Shown here: piece after piece, positions 16,444-25,371 of the stretch
How the letters are laid out: each line of letters begins with the position of its first letter
How positions within the stretch are numbered: the stretch's first letter is position 1
Source: Chitinophagaceae bacterium
GTDB lineage: Bacteria; Bacteroidota; Bacteroidia; Chitinophagales; Chitinophagaceae
DNA: 36,248 nucleotides
Reading direction: 5' to 3'
Assembly (NCBI GenBank): GCA_016787125.1
Contig: JAEUVM010000219.1
Location: 1 to 36,248 of the forward strand
Notes under the pieces: model-generated
Told to the model about the DNA's origin: nothing
Database searches by the model: none
Seen by the model: only the letters and a program-made list of their open reading frames with translations
Translations under genes and position numbers: made by a program

Positions 16444-16473
16444 TTTGCCGGAACATCAATTTGCTTATTTTTG
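16444..16473 (+). promoter_or_regulatory. Candidate tRNA-His promoter
   Basis: TTTG (16444-16447) and TATTTTTG (16466-16473) are separated by 18 nt, near the Bacteroidota -33/-7 spacing. The tRNA begins about 45 nt further on. Confidence 0.5.
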
Positions 16474-16518
16474 CCGCTCAGAAATTTTCAGGGCATAAAT
16501 AACCCGGAATTTTCAAAT

Positions 16519-16593
16519 GGTGGCTGTAGCTCAGTTGGTTAGAGCATCAGATTGTGGTTCTGAGGGTCGCCGGTTCGAGCCCGGTTAGCCACC
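16519..16593 (+). tRNA. tRNA-His (anticodon GTG)
   Basis: The sequence folds as a complete cloverleaf. The acceptor stem is GGTGGCT with the extra 5' G(-1) typical of tRNA-His paired to C73. The D arm is GCTCAGTTGGTTAGAGC. The anticodon stem CAGA/TCTG encloses the loop TTGTGGT with anticodon GTG, and the T arm contains GGTTCGAGCCC. The 3' CCA is not encoded. A hairpin terminator follows at 16602. Confidence 0.97.
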
Positions 16594-16601
16594 CTTACAG
16601 G

Positions 16602-16633
16602 CCCCGTTTCAGGAGAAACGGGGTCTTATTTTA
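16602..16633 (+). terminator. Terminator after tRNA-His
   Basis: CCCCGTTTC and GAAACGGGG form a perfect 9-bp stem with loop AGGA, followed by TCTTATTTTA. It lies 8 bases after the tRNA and directly before the DUF445 start at 16642. Confidence 0.85.
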
Positions 16634-16641
16634 TACAGCGT

Positions 16642-17247
16642 ATGAATTATTGGCTTCTTCTCATTCCCGTCATCTCTGCATTTATCGGTTGGATTACCAA
16701 CTGGATTGCCATCAAAATGCTGTTTCATCCCCGTGAGCCCAAAAAAATACTGGGTATGACCTTCCAGGGCATTTTTCCCAAGCGGCAGCAACAATTTGCC
16801 GATAAACTGGGAAAACTGGTGAGTGCTGAGTTTCTGTCTTTCGATGATATCGAACAAAAGATCAGCAGCCCCGAAAACCTGAAGAAGATCATGCCTATGA
16901 TCGAACAGCATGTGGATGAATTTCTTCGCACCCGCCTCAGTGACGAAATGCCCGTGATCAGCATGTTTATCGGTGATAAAACCATCAATAAGCTTAAAGG
17001 GGCACTGATGAAGGAAATTGAAGAACTTTTTCCTGCAGTAATGAAGCAATATGCGGCCAATCTGAAAACAGAACTTGACCTGGAACAGATCGTAACCCGG
17101 AAGGTGGCCGCTTTTTCTTCCGACAAACTGGAGGAGGTACTGTACCAGATAATGTCGAAGGAATTCCGTTTTGTAGAAATCATCGGAGCGGTTATCGGCT
17201 TTATTATTGGCGCTGTGCAGGTACTGATCACCATCCTCACCACCTGA
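16642..17247 (+). CDS. DUF445-family membrane protein
   Basis: This 201-aa protein has an N-terminal membrane helix with the DUF445 signature PVISAFIGWITNWIAIKMLF followed by HPREPKKILGMTFQGIFPKRQ. The central region is helical and charged. A C-terminal hydrophobic segment (IIGAVIGFIIGAVQVLITIL) closes the protein, so both ends anchor in the inner membrane. It is the short form of the family; the function is unknown. The start is only 19 bases after the tRNA terminator stem, so its promoter may lie in or before the tRNA region, or it may be read through. Confidence 0.92.
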   Translation: MNYWLLLIPVISAFIGWITNWIAIKMLFHPREPKKILGMTFQGIFPKRQQQFADKLGKLVSAEFLSFDDIEQKISSPENLKKIMPMIEQHVDEFLRTRLSDEMPVISMFIGDKTINKLKGALMKEIEELFPAVMKQYAANLKTELDLEQIVTRKVAAFSSDKLEEVLYQIMSKEFRFVEIIGAVIGFIIGAVQVLITILTT

Positions 17248-17372
17248 TGCCTGTTAATTGCCTGCTTTTCAAACTTTTTCCGGTTATACTTGTGATATGC
17301 CTTTTATCAATCTGTCACCAGATTGTAAGCAAGTTTGCAAACAATACGGCGTCTAAAAGCCAAATCCTTAAG

Positions 17373-20015
17373 ATGAGAAAGATTACGGTCCTTTTGGTTT
17401 CATTTCTGGCAACTTATGTATTATATGCCCAGGCCCCTGCCGGGGGAGGCAACAGAGGTGGTGCAGGTGGTCGCCAGGCACCAAACGGGAGTTTTTATGG
17501 TAAACTCATAGAAGCTAAAAGCGGCAAACCAATCGAATATGCTTCTGTACAATTACTCCAGAACAGGTTTGATTCTGTTTCTAAAAAGAGAAAGGAAGTA
17601 GTGGTGGCAGGTATGCTTACCAAAACCAACGGTGAGTTTTTGCTCGAAAATGTACCGGTATTCGGTCAATATAAGCTGAAAGTATCCGTAGTTGGCTTTA
17701 AGCCCTACGAACAGACCGTTTCCTTCGACATAAAAATGGGCGGTGACATGAGCAGTATGATGGGCGCCCTTGATAAAGACCTCGGCAATATTAAAATTGA
17801 TATTGAAGAGAAGGTACTGGAAAATGTAACTGTTACATCCGGCAAACCCGGCCTTCAACTGGGTATAGACCGAAAGGTTTTTAATGTTGACAAGAACCTG
17901 GTATCCGCCGGCGGTACTGCTGTTGACATTATGAAAAATGTTCCTTCCATCACTGTTGACCTTGACGGTAACGTAACCATGCGAAACAATACTCCCCAGA
18001 TATTTGTTGACGGTCGCCCCACCACCATGAGCCTCGACCAGATTCCGGCAGATGCCATAGAAAGTGTGGAGATCATCACCAATCCATCCGCCAAATTTGA
18101 TGCATCCGGTGGTACCGCAGGCATCCTGAATGTGATTCTCAAGAAGAATAAAAGAGTGGGTTACAGCGGGAGTGTGCGGACAAACGTGGACTCCCGGGGG
18201 CGAGTTGGCCTGGGTGGTGATATCAATATCCGGCAAGACAAGGTGAATTTCTTTTTAAATGCCAATTTCAACCAGCGAAAGTCAATCAGTACCGGCACCA
18301 CCGACCGCACCACCCTTATCGGAACTCCTAATACTTATTTGCACCAGGACGATCGGAGTGTTTCCAAAGGACAGTTCATGTTTTTCCGTTCAGGATTTGA
18401 TTTCTTCCTCGACAACCGCAATACACTATCCATCTCAGGAAATATTGCCGCAGGACGGTTCAAACCGTTTTCGGAAAGCGATATCAGGATAGATTCTCTT
18501 TTTACCACCGTTACCTCGTCTTTCAACGAGCGGCTCTCTAATTCAAACAGCCGGTTTAACAATGGCGGTGTTGCCCTTAGCTTTAAACATAATTTTCCCA
18601 AACAAGGTGAGGAACTGACTGCTGATGTAACATTTAACAGCAGCAGGAACAAGAACGACAATGTAATTACAACAGATTACTTTGAATTGCCCGGTTATAA
18701 CTTCATTAACGAGTTCAAACAACAGCAAACCGGCAGTGGCTCAAATAAGAACCTGGTTGTACAAACCGATTACACCAAACCAATTACTGATAAATCGAAA
18801 CTGGAAATGGGGCTTCGCATGCAGATCAGGAAATCGCAAACACGAAACGATTTCTTCTCTTATGCCACCGGCACCCCCGTTTATGATCCCCTTCTTTCCA
18901 TAAACTATAATAATACTGACAACGTTTATGCGGCATACGCCACCTATTCTAACCAGGTAAAAACATTCGGCTACCAACTGGGCCTCCGGGTGGAGAGTTC
19001 AGATTATGAAGGACGCTTGCCCGATAAAGGCCAGGTGTTCAATGTGAAATTCCCGGTCAGCCTTTTCCCCAGTGTGTTTTTGAGTAAAAAACTGAAGAAT
19101 GAACAAGACCTCCAATTGAACTATACCCGGAAGATCAACCGTCCCAATTTCTTCCAGCTTTATCCCTACACCGATTATTCAGATTCGCTGAATATCAGCA
19201 GGGGCAATCCCGACCTGGAGCCGGAATTCACCAACTCAGTGGAATTATCTTACCAGAAAACATTTAAGAATAAAGACAACTTCATTGCCTCTGCTTATTA
19301 TAAAAATACCACCGGCCTCATTACCCGCTACCAGGTGAAAGAAGTGAATCCTTCTAACGGAAAGGATATGCTGGTAAATACCTATATCAATGCCAGTTCC
19401 AGCTACGTAACGGGTATTGAACTGGTATCCAAAAACAAAATCACCAAATGGTGGGATATGACCACCAACCTTAACCTGTTTACCTCAAAAATTAACCTGG
19501 ATGACCCCACCCAACCTGAGCAGGACCAATTTGCAAGCTGGTTTGGCAAACTGAACAACACATTCAAACTGCCGAAGAATTTTACCCTGCAACTCTCTGG
19601 TGAATATCAATCCAAAACGATCCTTCCTCCCGGAGGCAGTGGCGGAGGTGGTGGCGGCCGTGGCGGCGGAGGTGGTATGTTTGGCGGAGGCGGTATGATG
19701 TTTGGACAAACCAGCGCTGCACAGGGCTATGTAAAAGCCAACTATTTTGTGGATGCCGGCTTACGATATGAGTTTCTGAAAAACAAACAGGCTTCTGTTT
19801 CTTTCAACATCAATGATATCTTCCGTACAAGAAGGCAGAATATTTTCTCCCAGTCCGTCTATTTCACCCAGGAAGTATTCCGCCGCCGCGACCCGCAGGT
19901 GTTCAGAATCAACTTCAACTGGCGCTTTGGTAAGTTTGATCCTAACCTTTTCAAACGCAAGAACAACAAAAACCAGAACGACAACGGCCTTGATAATGTG
20001 AACATGGGCCAGTAA
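17373..20015 (+). CDS. TonB-dependent-receptor-like outer-membrane beta-barrel protein
   Basis: From the ATG at 17373 the product is 880 aa with a signal peptide (MRKITVLLVSFLATYVLYAQ). A glycine-rich stretch comes first. Next is a CarboxypepD_reg-like domain (SFYGKLIEAKSGKPIEYASV), then a TonB plug-like region with VTVTSGKPGLQ, DIMKNVPSITVD and QIFVDGRPTTM. The C-terminal half is a large barrel of the outer_membrane_beta-barrel_3 type (PF14905-like) with LNYTRKINRPNFFQLYPY and GNPDLEPEFTNSVELSY. A glycine run at about 754-775 (GGSGGGGGGRGGGGG, then MFGGGG) probably sits in a surface loop. No SusD-type partner is adjacent. The substrate is unknown. The in-frame start at 17247 overlaps the DUF445 stop and lacks a clean signal peptide. 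Confidence 0.93.
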   Translation: MRKITVLLVSFLATYVLYAQAPAGGGNRGGAGGRQAPNGSFYGKLIEAKSGKPIEYASVQLLQNRFDSVSKKRKEVVVAGMLTKTNGEFLLENVPVFGQYKLKVSVVGFKPYEQTVSFDIKMGGDMSSMMGALDKDLGNIKIDIEEKVLENVTVTSGKPGLQLGIDRKVFNVDKNLVSAGGTAVDIMKNVPSITVDLDGNVTMRNNTPQIFVDGRPTTMSLDQIPADAIESVEIITNPSAKFDASGGTAGILNVILKKNKRVGYSGSVRTNVDSRGRVGLGGDINIRQDKVNFFLNANFNQRKSISTGTTDRTTLIGTPNTYLHQDDRSVSKGQFMFFRSGFDFFLDNRNTLSISGNIAAGRFKPFSESDIRIDSLFTTVTSSFNERLSNSNSRFNNGGVALSFKHNFPKQGEELTADVTFNSSRNKNDNVITTDYFELPGYNFINEFKQQQTGSGSNKNLVVQTDYTKPITDKSKLEMGLRMQIRKSQTRNDFFSYATGTPVYDPLLSINYNNTDNVYAAYATYSNQVKTFGYQLGLRVESSDYEGRLPDKGQVFNVKFPVSLFPSVFLSKKLKNEQDLQLNYTRKINRPNFFQLYPYTDYSDSLNISRGNPDLEPEFTNSVELSYQKTFKNKDNFIASAYYKNTTGLITRYQVKEVNPSNGKDMLVNTYINASSSYVTGIELVSKNKITKWWDMTTNLNLFTSKINLDDPTQPEQDQFASWFGKLNNTFKLPKNFTLQLSGEYQSKTILPPGGSGGGGGGRGGGGGMFGGGGMMFGQTSAAQGYVKANYFVDAGLRYEFLKNKQASVSFNINDIFRTRRQNIFSQSVYFTQEVFRRRDPQVFRINFNWRFGKFDPNLFKRKNNKNQNDNGLDNVNMGQ

Positions 20016-20039
20016 TAAGATAAAAACAAAATTCCGTTT

Positions 20040-20070
20040 AAGGTTTTGCATATTTGCAAAACCTTTTTTG
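20040..20070 (+). terminator. Terminator after TonB-type receptor gene
   Basis: AAGGTTTTGCA and TGCAAAACCTT form a perfect 11-bp stem with loop TATT, followed by TTTTGTTTT. It ends only about 16 bases before the GTG start of the next gene. Confidence 0.88.
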
Positions 20071-20085
20071 TTTTAAAAACCACCG

Positions 20086-21180
20086 GTGAAAAATATTTTC
20101 TTTACGGTAACCAATGACCTCACCTATGACCAGCGTATGCAACGCATCTGCACAACGCTTGCAGAAAACGGTTATGCCGTTACCCTCATTGGCAGAAAAC
20201 GAGCAGCCTCTCTCCCTCTCCGGGCCAGGTCATTCAGGCAAAAAAGGCTTCGCTGCTGGTTCACCAAGGGCAAATTTTTTTACGCAGAATACAACTTACG
20301 GTTACTTTTCTGGCTTTTATTTCAAAAGATTGACGCTATCTGTGCCATCGACCTTGATACTATTGTGCCTTGTTATCACATTTCGAAATGGAAGAAAATA
20401 CCGAGGATTTATGATGCGCATGAACTTTTTACTGAACTTAAAGAAGTCATCAGCCGGCCAGGCGTAAAACGGGTATGGACAGGCATTGAAAAAAAGTATG
20501 TACCCCGGTATCCGTCAGGTTATACCGTAAGCGAAAGCATAGCAGTCGTATTCAATGAGCGGTACGGGGTGAAATATGATACGATCCGGAATATGCCCAT
20601 ACTGAAAAATGATGACCCTTTACCAATACAAAAAAAAGACAGATTCATACTGTACCAGGGCGCAGTAAATGAAGCAAGGGGGTTTGAATTCCTGGTTCCC
20701 GCTATGCAAAAAGTGGAAGCCAGGCTGGTGATCTGTGGTGATGGCAATTTTATGCCACAATTAAAACAACTGATCAGCAAATATCACCTGGAACAAAAGA
20801 TAGAACTCAGCGGCATGCTGGAACCGGCAAACCTGGAAGCAATAAGCCGGGAAGCAACTATCGGCCTTACATTAGCCGAAAAAGAAGGATTGAATCAATA
20901 CCTGGCGCTGCCAAACAAGTTTTTCGATTATATACATGCCGGTATTCCGCAGATCGCCATGAATTTTCCGGAATACAGGGCGATTAATGAACAATATGAG
21001 GTGGCAGTACTGATTGAAAACCTTGAACCTGAAAGAATTGCTGCCGCCATAAACAATTTGCTCGCTGATGTTGTTTTGTTGGATAAACTGGCGGCGAATT
21101 GCCTGAAAGCCAGAAAAATGCTAAACTGGCAGATGGAAGAAAAAAAACTACTGGCTTTTTATCAAACCATTTTAAGATAA
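20086..21180 (+). CDS. Glycosyltransferase, GT4-like (GT-B fold), GTG start
   Basis: This 364-aa protein begins with a GTG: the family opening KNIFFTVTNDLTYDQRMQRI starts right at this codon and no upstream ATG exists in frame. A GT-B layout follows. The N-terminal acceptor domain contains IPRIYDAHELFTELKEV. The C-terminal nucleotide-sugar domain contains FILYQGAVNEARGFEFLVPA, ARLVICGDGNFMPQL and the E-x7-E-like region PNKFFDYIHAGIPQIAM. It probably transfers a sugar to a surface polysaccharide or lipid at the cytoplasmic membrane face. The stop abuts the TTG start of the next glycosyltransferase, so the two form an operon. Donor and acceptor cannot be read from the sequence. Confidence 0.9.
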   Translation: MKNIFFTVTNDLTYDQRMQRICTTLAENGYAVTLIGRKRAASLPLRARSFRQKRLRCWFTKGKFFYAEYNLRLLFWLLFQKIDAICAIDLDTIVPCYHISKWKKIPRIYDAHELFTELKEVISRPGVKRVWTGIEKKYVPRYPSGYTVSESIAVVFNERYGVKYDTIRNMPILKNDDPLPIQKKDRFILYQGAVNEARGFEFLVPAMQKVEARLVICGDGNFMPQLKQLISKYHLEQKIELSGMLEPANLEAISREATIGLTLAEKEGLNQYLALPNKFFDYIHAGIPQIAMNFPEYRAINEQYEVAVLIENLEPERIAAAINNLLADVVLLDKLAANCLKARKMLNWQMEEKKLLAFYQTILR

Positions 21181-22311
21181 TTGAACCGTAAGCTGCATAT
21201 CGTTTGCCTGGATGTACCGTGGCCTGCCGATTATGGTGGCGCTATTGATATGATGAACCGTATCATGGCATTGAGAAAAGCAGGAATAGGTATTCATCTT
21301 CATTACTTCTCGTATAATGAAAGAGGTATACCAAACGAACTGAATCAATTTTGCGAGAGTATTCACGTTTATCAACGAAACACCGGTCATAAAGGCCTGT
21401 CGGCCAGCGTGCCCTATATTGTTTCATCCAGAACGAATGAAGAATTGGCTGAAAATCTCCGCAAAGACAATCACCCGGTATTGCTGGAGGGGCTTCACTG
21501 CACAGGAGTATTGTCACAACTTGATCTCCATCACAGAAAAGTGGTGGTGAGAATGCACAATGAAGAAAGCGCTTATTATAAAGAACTGGCCCGCTCTGAA
21601 ACATCTCTTTTCAAAAAAATATTCTTTCTGAGGGAAAGCCGTTTGCTCCGCAAATACAGTCAGCGGTTGCCGGGCGATTGTATATATGCCTGCATCACAC
21701 AGACAGATGCCGACAGAATGCAGGAGCAATACCATACTTCCGGCAGTATTTTTTTACCCGCATTTCCTTCCTGGCAAAAGGTAAAGGGAGAAGAAGGTGT
21801 CGGCAATCTTTGTCTTTACCATGGCAACTTATCTGTTCCCGAAAATGAGAAAGCTGCCATGTGGCTGCTGCAAAAAGTCTTTTCAAAAATTCAGAAGCCT
21901 TTTGTTATTGCCGGTAAAAAACCATCCCGCCGCCTGCAAAAAATGGCGCACCTTTTTCAGCATACCTGCCTCGTGGCGGATCCTTCTGAAAAGGAATTGG
22001 ATGATCTTATCCGAAAGGCCCATATCAATATACTTCCAAGCTTCAACAGGCATGTTACGGGTATCAAATTGAAATTGCTGCATGTATTATATGAAGGAAG
22101 GCATTGTGTGGTGAATGAAGCGATGACTGCAGGTACCGGGCTGGAAGCAGCCTGTCATACCGGGTCATCTGCCAACGCCATAGCGTCTATTATCATGCAG
22201 TTGTACAATCAACCCTTTACACAAGAAGAAATAATGCTGCGCCGGCGCCTGCTTGGCGATACCTATGACAATGATAAAAATGCCCGGGAGCTTATTCAGT
22301 ACTTATGGTAG
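21181..22311 (+). CDS. Glycosyltransferase, GT-B fold, TTG start
   Basis: This 376-aa protein has TTG directly after the TAA of the preceding gene, with zero spacing. The first residues NRKLHIVCLDVPWPADYGGA fit a GT-B N-terminal strand-loop with the conserved DYGGA, so the TTG start is credible. The C-terminal half contains NLCLYHGNLSVPENEKAA, KPFVIAGKKPSRRLQKM and NILPSFNRHVTGIKLKLLHV, where the last replaces the usual E-x7-E donor loop. It is likely to act with the upstream glycosyltransferase on the same glycan. Its 3' end overlaps the convergent ftsE gene by 20 bases. The sugar specificity is unknown. Confidence 0.87.
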   Translation: MNRKLHIVCLDVPWPADYGGAIDMMNRIMALRKAGIGIHLHYFSYNERGIPNELNQFCESIHVYQRNTGHKGLSASVPYIVSSRTNEELAENLRKDNHPVLLEGLHCTGVLSQLDLHHRKVVVRMHNEESAYYKELARSETSLFKKIFFLRESRLLRKYSQRLPGDCIYACITQTDADRMQEQYHTSGSIFLPAFPSWQKVKGEEGVGNLCLYHGNLSVPENEKAAMWLLQKVFSKIQKPFVIAGKKPSRRLQKMAHLFQHTCLVADPSEKELDDLIRKAHINILPSFNRHVTGIKLKLLHVLYEGRHCVVNEAMTAGTGLEAACHTGSSANAIASIIMQLYNQPFTQEEIMLRRRLLGDTYDNDKNARELIQYLW

Positions 22312-22981
22312 CATTATCAAGTACCCTTCCCCTTTCAGTGCGGATCATACGGGCGGGGAATTTCTGCACCACTATATAATCATGTGAAGCCATGATAATG
22401 GCCGTATTATAATCCTTTGCTATCTGGAAAAGAAGGTTCATGATCTCATCTGAAGTTTCAGGATCGAGGTTACCAGTTGGTTCATCTGCCAGTATCAGCT
22501 TGGGTGAATTAAGCAGGGCCCTGGCAATGTCAATACGCTGCTGTTCTCCACCGCTCAGCTCAAAAGGCATTTTGAAACCTTTTGATTTCAATCCCACTTT
22601 TTCAAGCACATCCTGGATCTTTTCGTCCATCAGTTTTTTGTCGGTCCAGCCTGTAGCCTGCAAAACAAACTTCAGGTTTTCATTTACATTACGGTCAGTC
22701 AGCAATTGAAAATCCTGGAACACCACACCGAGGTTGCGGCGGAGGTAAGGCACTTTTTTCCAGTCAAGGTCACGGAGGTTGAACCCTGCTACGGTAGCCT
22801 CACCTTCTGTCAGTTCAAGCTCGCCATACATTGTCTTAAGAAGGCTTGATTTACCGGTACCGGTTTTACCGATCAGGTACACAAATTCACCACTGTTCAC
22901 AGTCAGGTTTACATCCTGAAGTATCAGGTTGCCGCCCTGGTATATATTTACAGTACGAAGTACAATGATTGGTTCAGCCAT
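22292..22981 (-). CDS. ftsE: FtsE-like ABC transporter ATP-binding protein
   Basis: This 229-aa ABC ATPase has Walker [10 protein letters not shown] (38-46), Q-loop VFQDFQLL, signature LSGGEQQR, Walker [10 protein letters not shown] and switch His in MASHDY. The short length and the sequence around [18 protein letters not shown] are typical of FtsE, which with FtsX controls cell-wall hydrolases at the division site. ftsX is not adjacent, as is common in Bacteroidota, so LolD- or MacB-type ATPases remain possible alternatives. The 3' end overlaps the convergent glycosyltransferase gene by 20 bases. purM lies 93 bases upstream on the same strand. Confidence 0.85.
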   Translation of the reverse strand: MAEPIIVLRTVNIYQGGNLILQDVNLTVNSGEFVYLIGKTGTGKSSLLKTMYGELELTEGEATVAGFNLRDLDWKKVPYLRRNLGVVFQDFQLLTDRNVNENLKFVLQATGWTDKKLMDEKIQDVLEKVGLKSKGFKMPFELSGGEQQRIDIARALLNSPKLILADEPTGNLDPETSDEIMNLLFQIAKDYNTAIIMASHDYIVVQKFPARMIRTERGRVLDNATISTE

Positions 22982-23074
22982 CTTTTGCGGGTTTACGTAG
23001 TGGAACGTTTTTCAGTTATGCAAAATAAGGAAAGATGTAGCGGATACGTCCACTTTTTAAAAAATATAGCTTCG

Positions 23075-24247
23075 TTAATATTTCAGCCATTGCCCTGATC
23101 CTGTCTCCAGGTGCAATTCCTTTTCGCTGCTCTCCTCCACCCTGCCGATCACCTGTGCGTTCACACCATGCCGGCCGGCAACGGCTAACAGTTCGGCTGC
23201 ATCAGCGGGTGAAGTATATATTTCAAGGCGGGTTCCCATATTGAATACCTGGTACATCTCACGGTCATCAGCCTTGCTGGCTTGTTGAATGAGATTAAAA
23301 ACAGGAGGTGGAGTAAAGAGGTTGTCTTTGATGATACGGAAGTTGCCCGGCAGGTATTTCAGGCATTTTGTCTGCCCGCCGCCACTGCAATGAATAAGCC
23401 CGTGAATTGAGTCGAAATGCCCCTGCAACAATTCTTTTATTACCGGGGCAAAAGTACGGGTAGGGCTCAGTAACAATTTCCCAACTGTTGTTGTAAAACC
23501 TCCGGTATCAATCGTATCAGTCAGGCGGTGCGGGCCTATATACACCACTTCTTCCTGCAACGAATTGTCGAACGATTCAGGGAAACGGGCTGCGTAGGTT
23601 TTATGCAAGGCATCATGGCGGGCCGATGTGAGACCGTTGCTGGCTATACCACTATTATATGCATCTTCATAATCCGTTTGCCCAAAACCAGCCAGGCCTA
23701 CAATAACATCACCGGCCTGAATCCTATCATTGGTCACAAGTTTATCCTTTGGCCAGCGGGCAGCCATCGTACCGTTCACTGCAATAGTACGCACCACATC
23801 GCCCACATCAGCCGTTTCGCCACCCATATAAGTGATATGGACACCGAAGTCTTTCATTTTTTCAAAAAATGCCTGGCTCCCTTCTATGATGGTCTGGAGC
23901 ACTTCAGCCGGTATCACATTTTTATTGCGGTCGATAGTAGATGAAAAGAGCAACTGGTCATAAATACCCACACAGAGCAGGTCGTCAAGATTCATAACGA
24001 TCGCATCTTCTGCTATCCCTTTCCATACTGATACATCCCCGGTTTCTTTCCAGTACAGGTAAGCAAGGATACTTTTGGTGCCAGCCCCATCTGCATGCAT
24101 CACATTTACCCATGATGTATCTCCGCAAAGCACATCAGGATATATTTTGCAAAAAGCATGTGGGTACAGCCCTTTATCGAGGCTCTGGGTGGCGAGGTGC
24201 ACTTCTTCTTTCTGCGCAGATACGCCCCGTTTTGAGTAGAGAGACAT
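23075..24247 (-). CDS. purM: Phosphoribosylformylglycinamidine cyclo-ligase PurM
   Basis: From the ATG at 24247 the product is 390 aa, matching the Bacteroidota form of AIR synthetase, which closes the imidazole ring in purine synthesis using ATP. Family motifs visible are NVMHADGAGTKSILAY (substrate/ATP loop), EDAIVMNLDDLLCVG, MGGETADVGDVVRT, GLAGFGQT, a glycine-rich HCSGGGQTKCLKYL and FNMGTRLEIY near the C-terminus. The in-frame start at 24292 lies within or above the -7 element at 24290-24297, so MSLYSKRGV is the better N-terminus. It is divergent from ribF. Confidence 0.95.
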   Translation of the reverse strand: MSLYSKRGVSAQKEEVHLATQSLDKGLYPHAFCKIYPDVLCGDTSWVNVMHADGAGTKSILAYLYWKETGDVSVWKGIAEDAIVMNLDDLLCVGIYDQLLFSSTIDRNKNVIPAEVLQTIIEGSQAFFEKMKDFGVHITYMGGETADVGDVVRTIAVNGTMAARWPKDKLVTNDRIQAGDVIVGLAGFGQTDYEDAYNSGIASNGLTSARHDALHKTYAARFPESFDNSLQEEVVYIGPHRLTDTIDTGGFTTTVGKLLLSPTRTFAPVIKELLQGHFDSIHGLIHCSGGGQTKCLKYLPGNFRIIKDNLFTPPPVFNLIQQASKADDREMYQVFNMGTRLEIYTSPADAAELLAVAGRHGVNAQVIGRVEESSEKELHLETGSGQWLKY

Positions 24248-24289
24248 TCGGAATCCGGAAATTTTGTGATCGTATAGCTGAAACCGATG

Positions 24290-24297
24290 CAAACTTA
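24290..24297 (-). promoter_or_regulatory. Candidate -7 element for purM
   Basis: TAAGTTTG on the minus strand matches TAnnTTTG exactly, 43 nt above the ATG at 24247. No clear -33 box is visible. It supports the shorter PurM start. Confidence 0.45.
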
Positions 24298-24370
24298 GCC
24301 ATTTATGTGCTAACTGTGCTTCCCTTCATAAGCCGGTTATTTATCTTCTGGTTATCTTCGCCCATTATTT

Positions 24371-25315
24371 ATGCAAGTACATACTGAAATTGACAAACTA
24401 CCCGTTTTCAACAACGCAATCGTAACAATAGGCACATTCGACGGGGTACATGCAGGCCACCGCCAGATCATCAGCAAGCTGAAAGCAGAAGCTGCTGCCA
24501 ATAAGGGCGAAACCGTGATCATAACCTTCCATCCACATCCGCGGAAAGTGGTCTCATCGGCCATTCTTGGCATCCGGCTGATCACCACCCTGAATGAACG
24601 AATTGAACTGCTCGAAAAGCTGGGTATTGACCACCTCGTAGTGGTGCCATTTACAGAAGTTTTTGCCAACCAGCCTGCTGAAGATTACATTGAAAATTTC
24701 CTGGTAAGCCGGTTCCATCCGCATACCATCATTATCGGGTATGATCATCGCTTTGGCCGCGACAGGATGGGTGACTATCGCCTGCTGGAAAAAAAAGCCA
24801 CACACTTCAACTACCAGCTGAAAGAAATTCCCAAGCATATCCTGGAAGATATTTCCATCAGTTCCACTAATATCCGGGAGGCCATCCTGCATAATGATAT
24901 TGAAACGGCTGATAAACTGCTCGGCTATCACTTTTTCTTTTCCGGTACGGTGGTGCATGGCGATAAACTGGGGCGTCAGTTAGGCTATCCTACTGCAAAC
25001 CTGAAGGTGACTGATGAAGAAAAGATCGTTCCTGGTAATGGCATCTATGCCGTATACGCTGAACTGCTGGAAAATGAGAAGCCGGCGGGCGACCCTCTGC
25101 TGAAAGGAATGATGAGTATAGGCTTTCGACCGACTGTAGATGGCAAAAAGCGGGTGATTGAAGTAAACCTGTTTGACTTTAATAAAGAGATTTACGGTCA
25201 AACCCTGCGTGTTCATGTAAAAAAATACCTGCGGGAGGAAATAAAGTTTGACGGACTGGAAACACTGGTAAAGCAAATAGACCAGGATAAGATAAACAGC
25301 CTGAAGGTGCTTTAA
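24371..25315 (+). CDS. ribF: Bifunctional riboflavin kinase / FMN adenylyltransferase RibF
   Basis: This 314-aa cytoplasmic enzyme makes FMN from riboflavin and then FAD. The N-terminal adenylyltransferase (Rossmann) domain has GTFDGVHAGHRQII with the nucleotidyltransferase HxGH-like motif, then IIIGYDHRFGRDRMGDY and ISSTNIREAI (the ISST motif). The C-terminal riboflavin kinase domain has GDKLGRQLGYPTANLKV (PTAN motif) and VIEVNLFDFNKEIYG. Length and domain order are standard. It is transcribed divergently from purM and ends in a hairpin shared with the next convergent gene. Confidence 0.97.
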   Translation: MQVHTEIDKLPVFNNAIVTIGTFDGVHAGHRQIISKLKAEAAANKGETVIITFHPHPRKVVSSAILGIRLITTLNERIELLEKLGIDHLVVVPFTEVFANQPAEDYIENFLVSRFHPHTIIIGYDHRFGRDRMGDYRLLEKKATHFNYQLKEIPKHILEDISISSTNIREAILHNDIETADKLLGYHFFFSGTVVHGDKLGRQLGYPTANLKVTDEEKIVPGNGIYAVYAELLENEKPAGDPLLKGMMSIGFRPTVDGKKRVIEVNLFDFNKEIYGQTLRVHVKKYLREEIKFDGLETLVKQIDQDKINSLKVL

Positions 25316-25318
25316 TAA

Positions 25319-25352
25319 AAAAGGGCTGCAACACCCAGGCCACAACCCTTTT
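25319..25352. terminator. Terminator between ribF and convergent lipoprotein gene
   Basis: AAAAGGGCTG and CAACCCTTTT form a 10-bp stem with one G-U pair and a 14-nt loop, flanked by A and T runs. It can serve ribF and, on the minus strand, the lipoprotein gene ending at 25372. Confidence 0.65.
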
Positions 25353-25371
25353 ATATAATTTTCGCCTGAGA

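Noticed and set aside
17553..18236. Minus-strand open frame of 227 codons opposite the TonB-type receptor
   Set aside because: It is a shadow of the receptor's coding frame, with no signal, motif or promoter.
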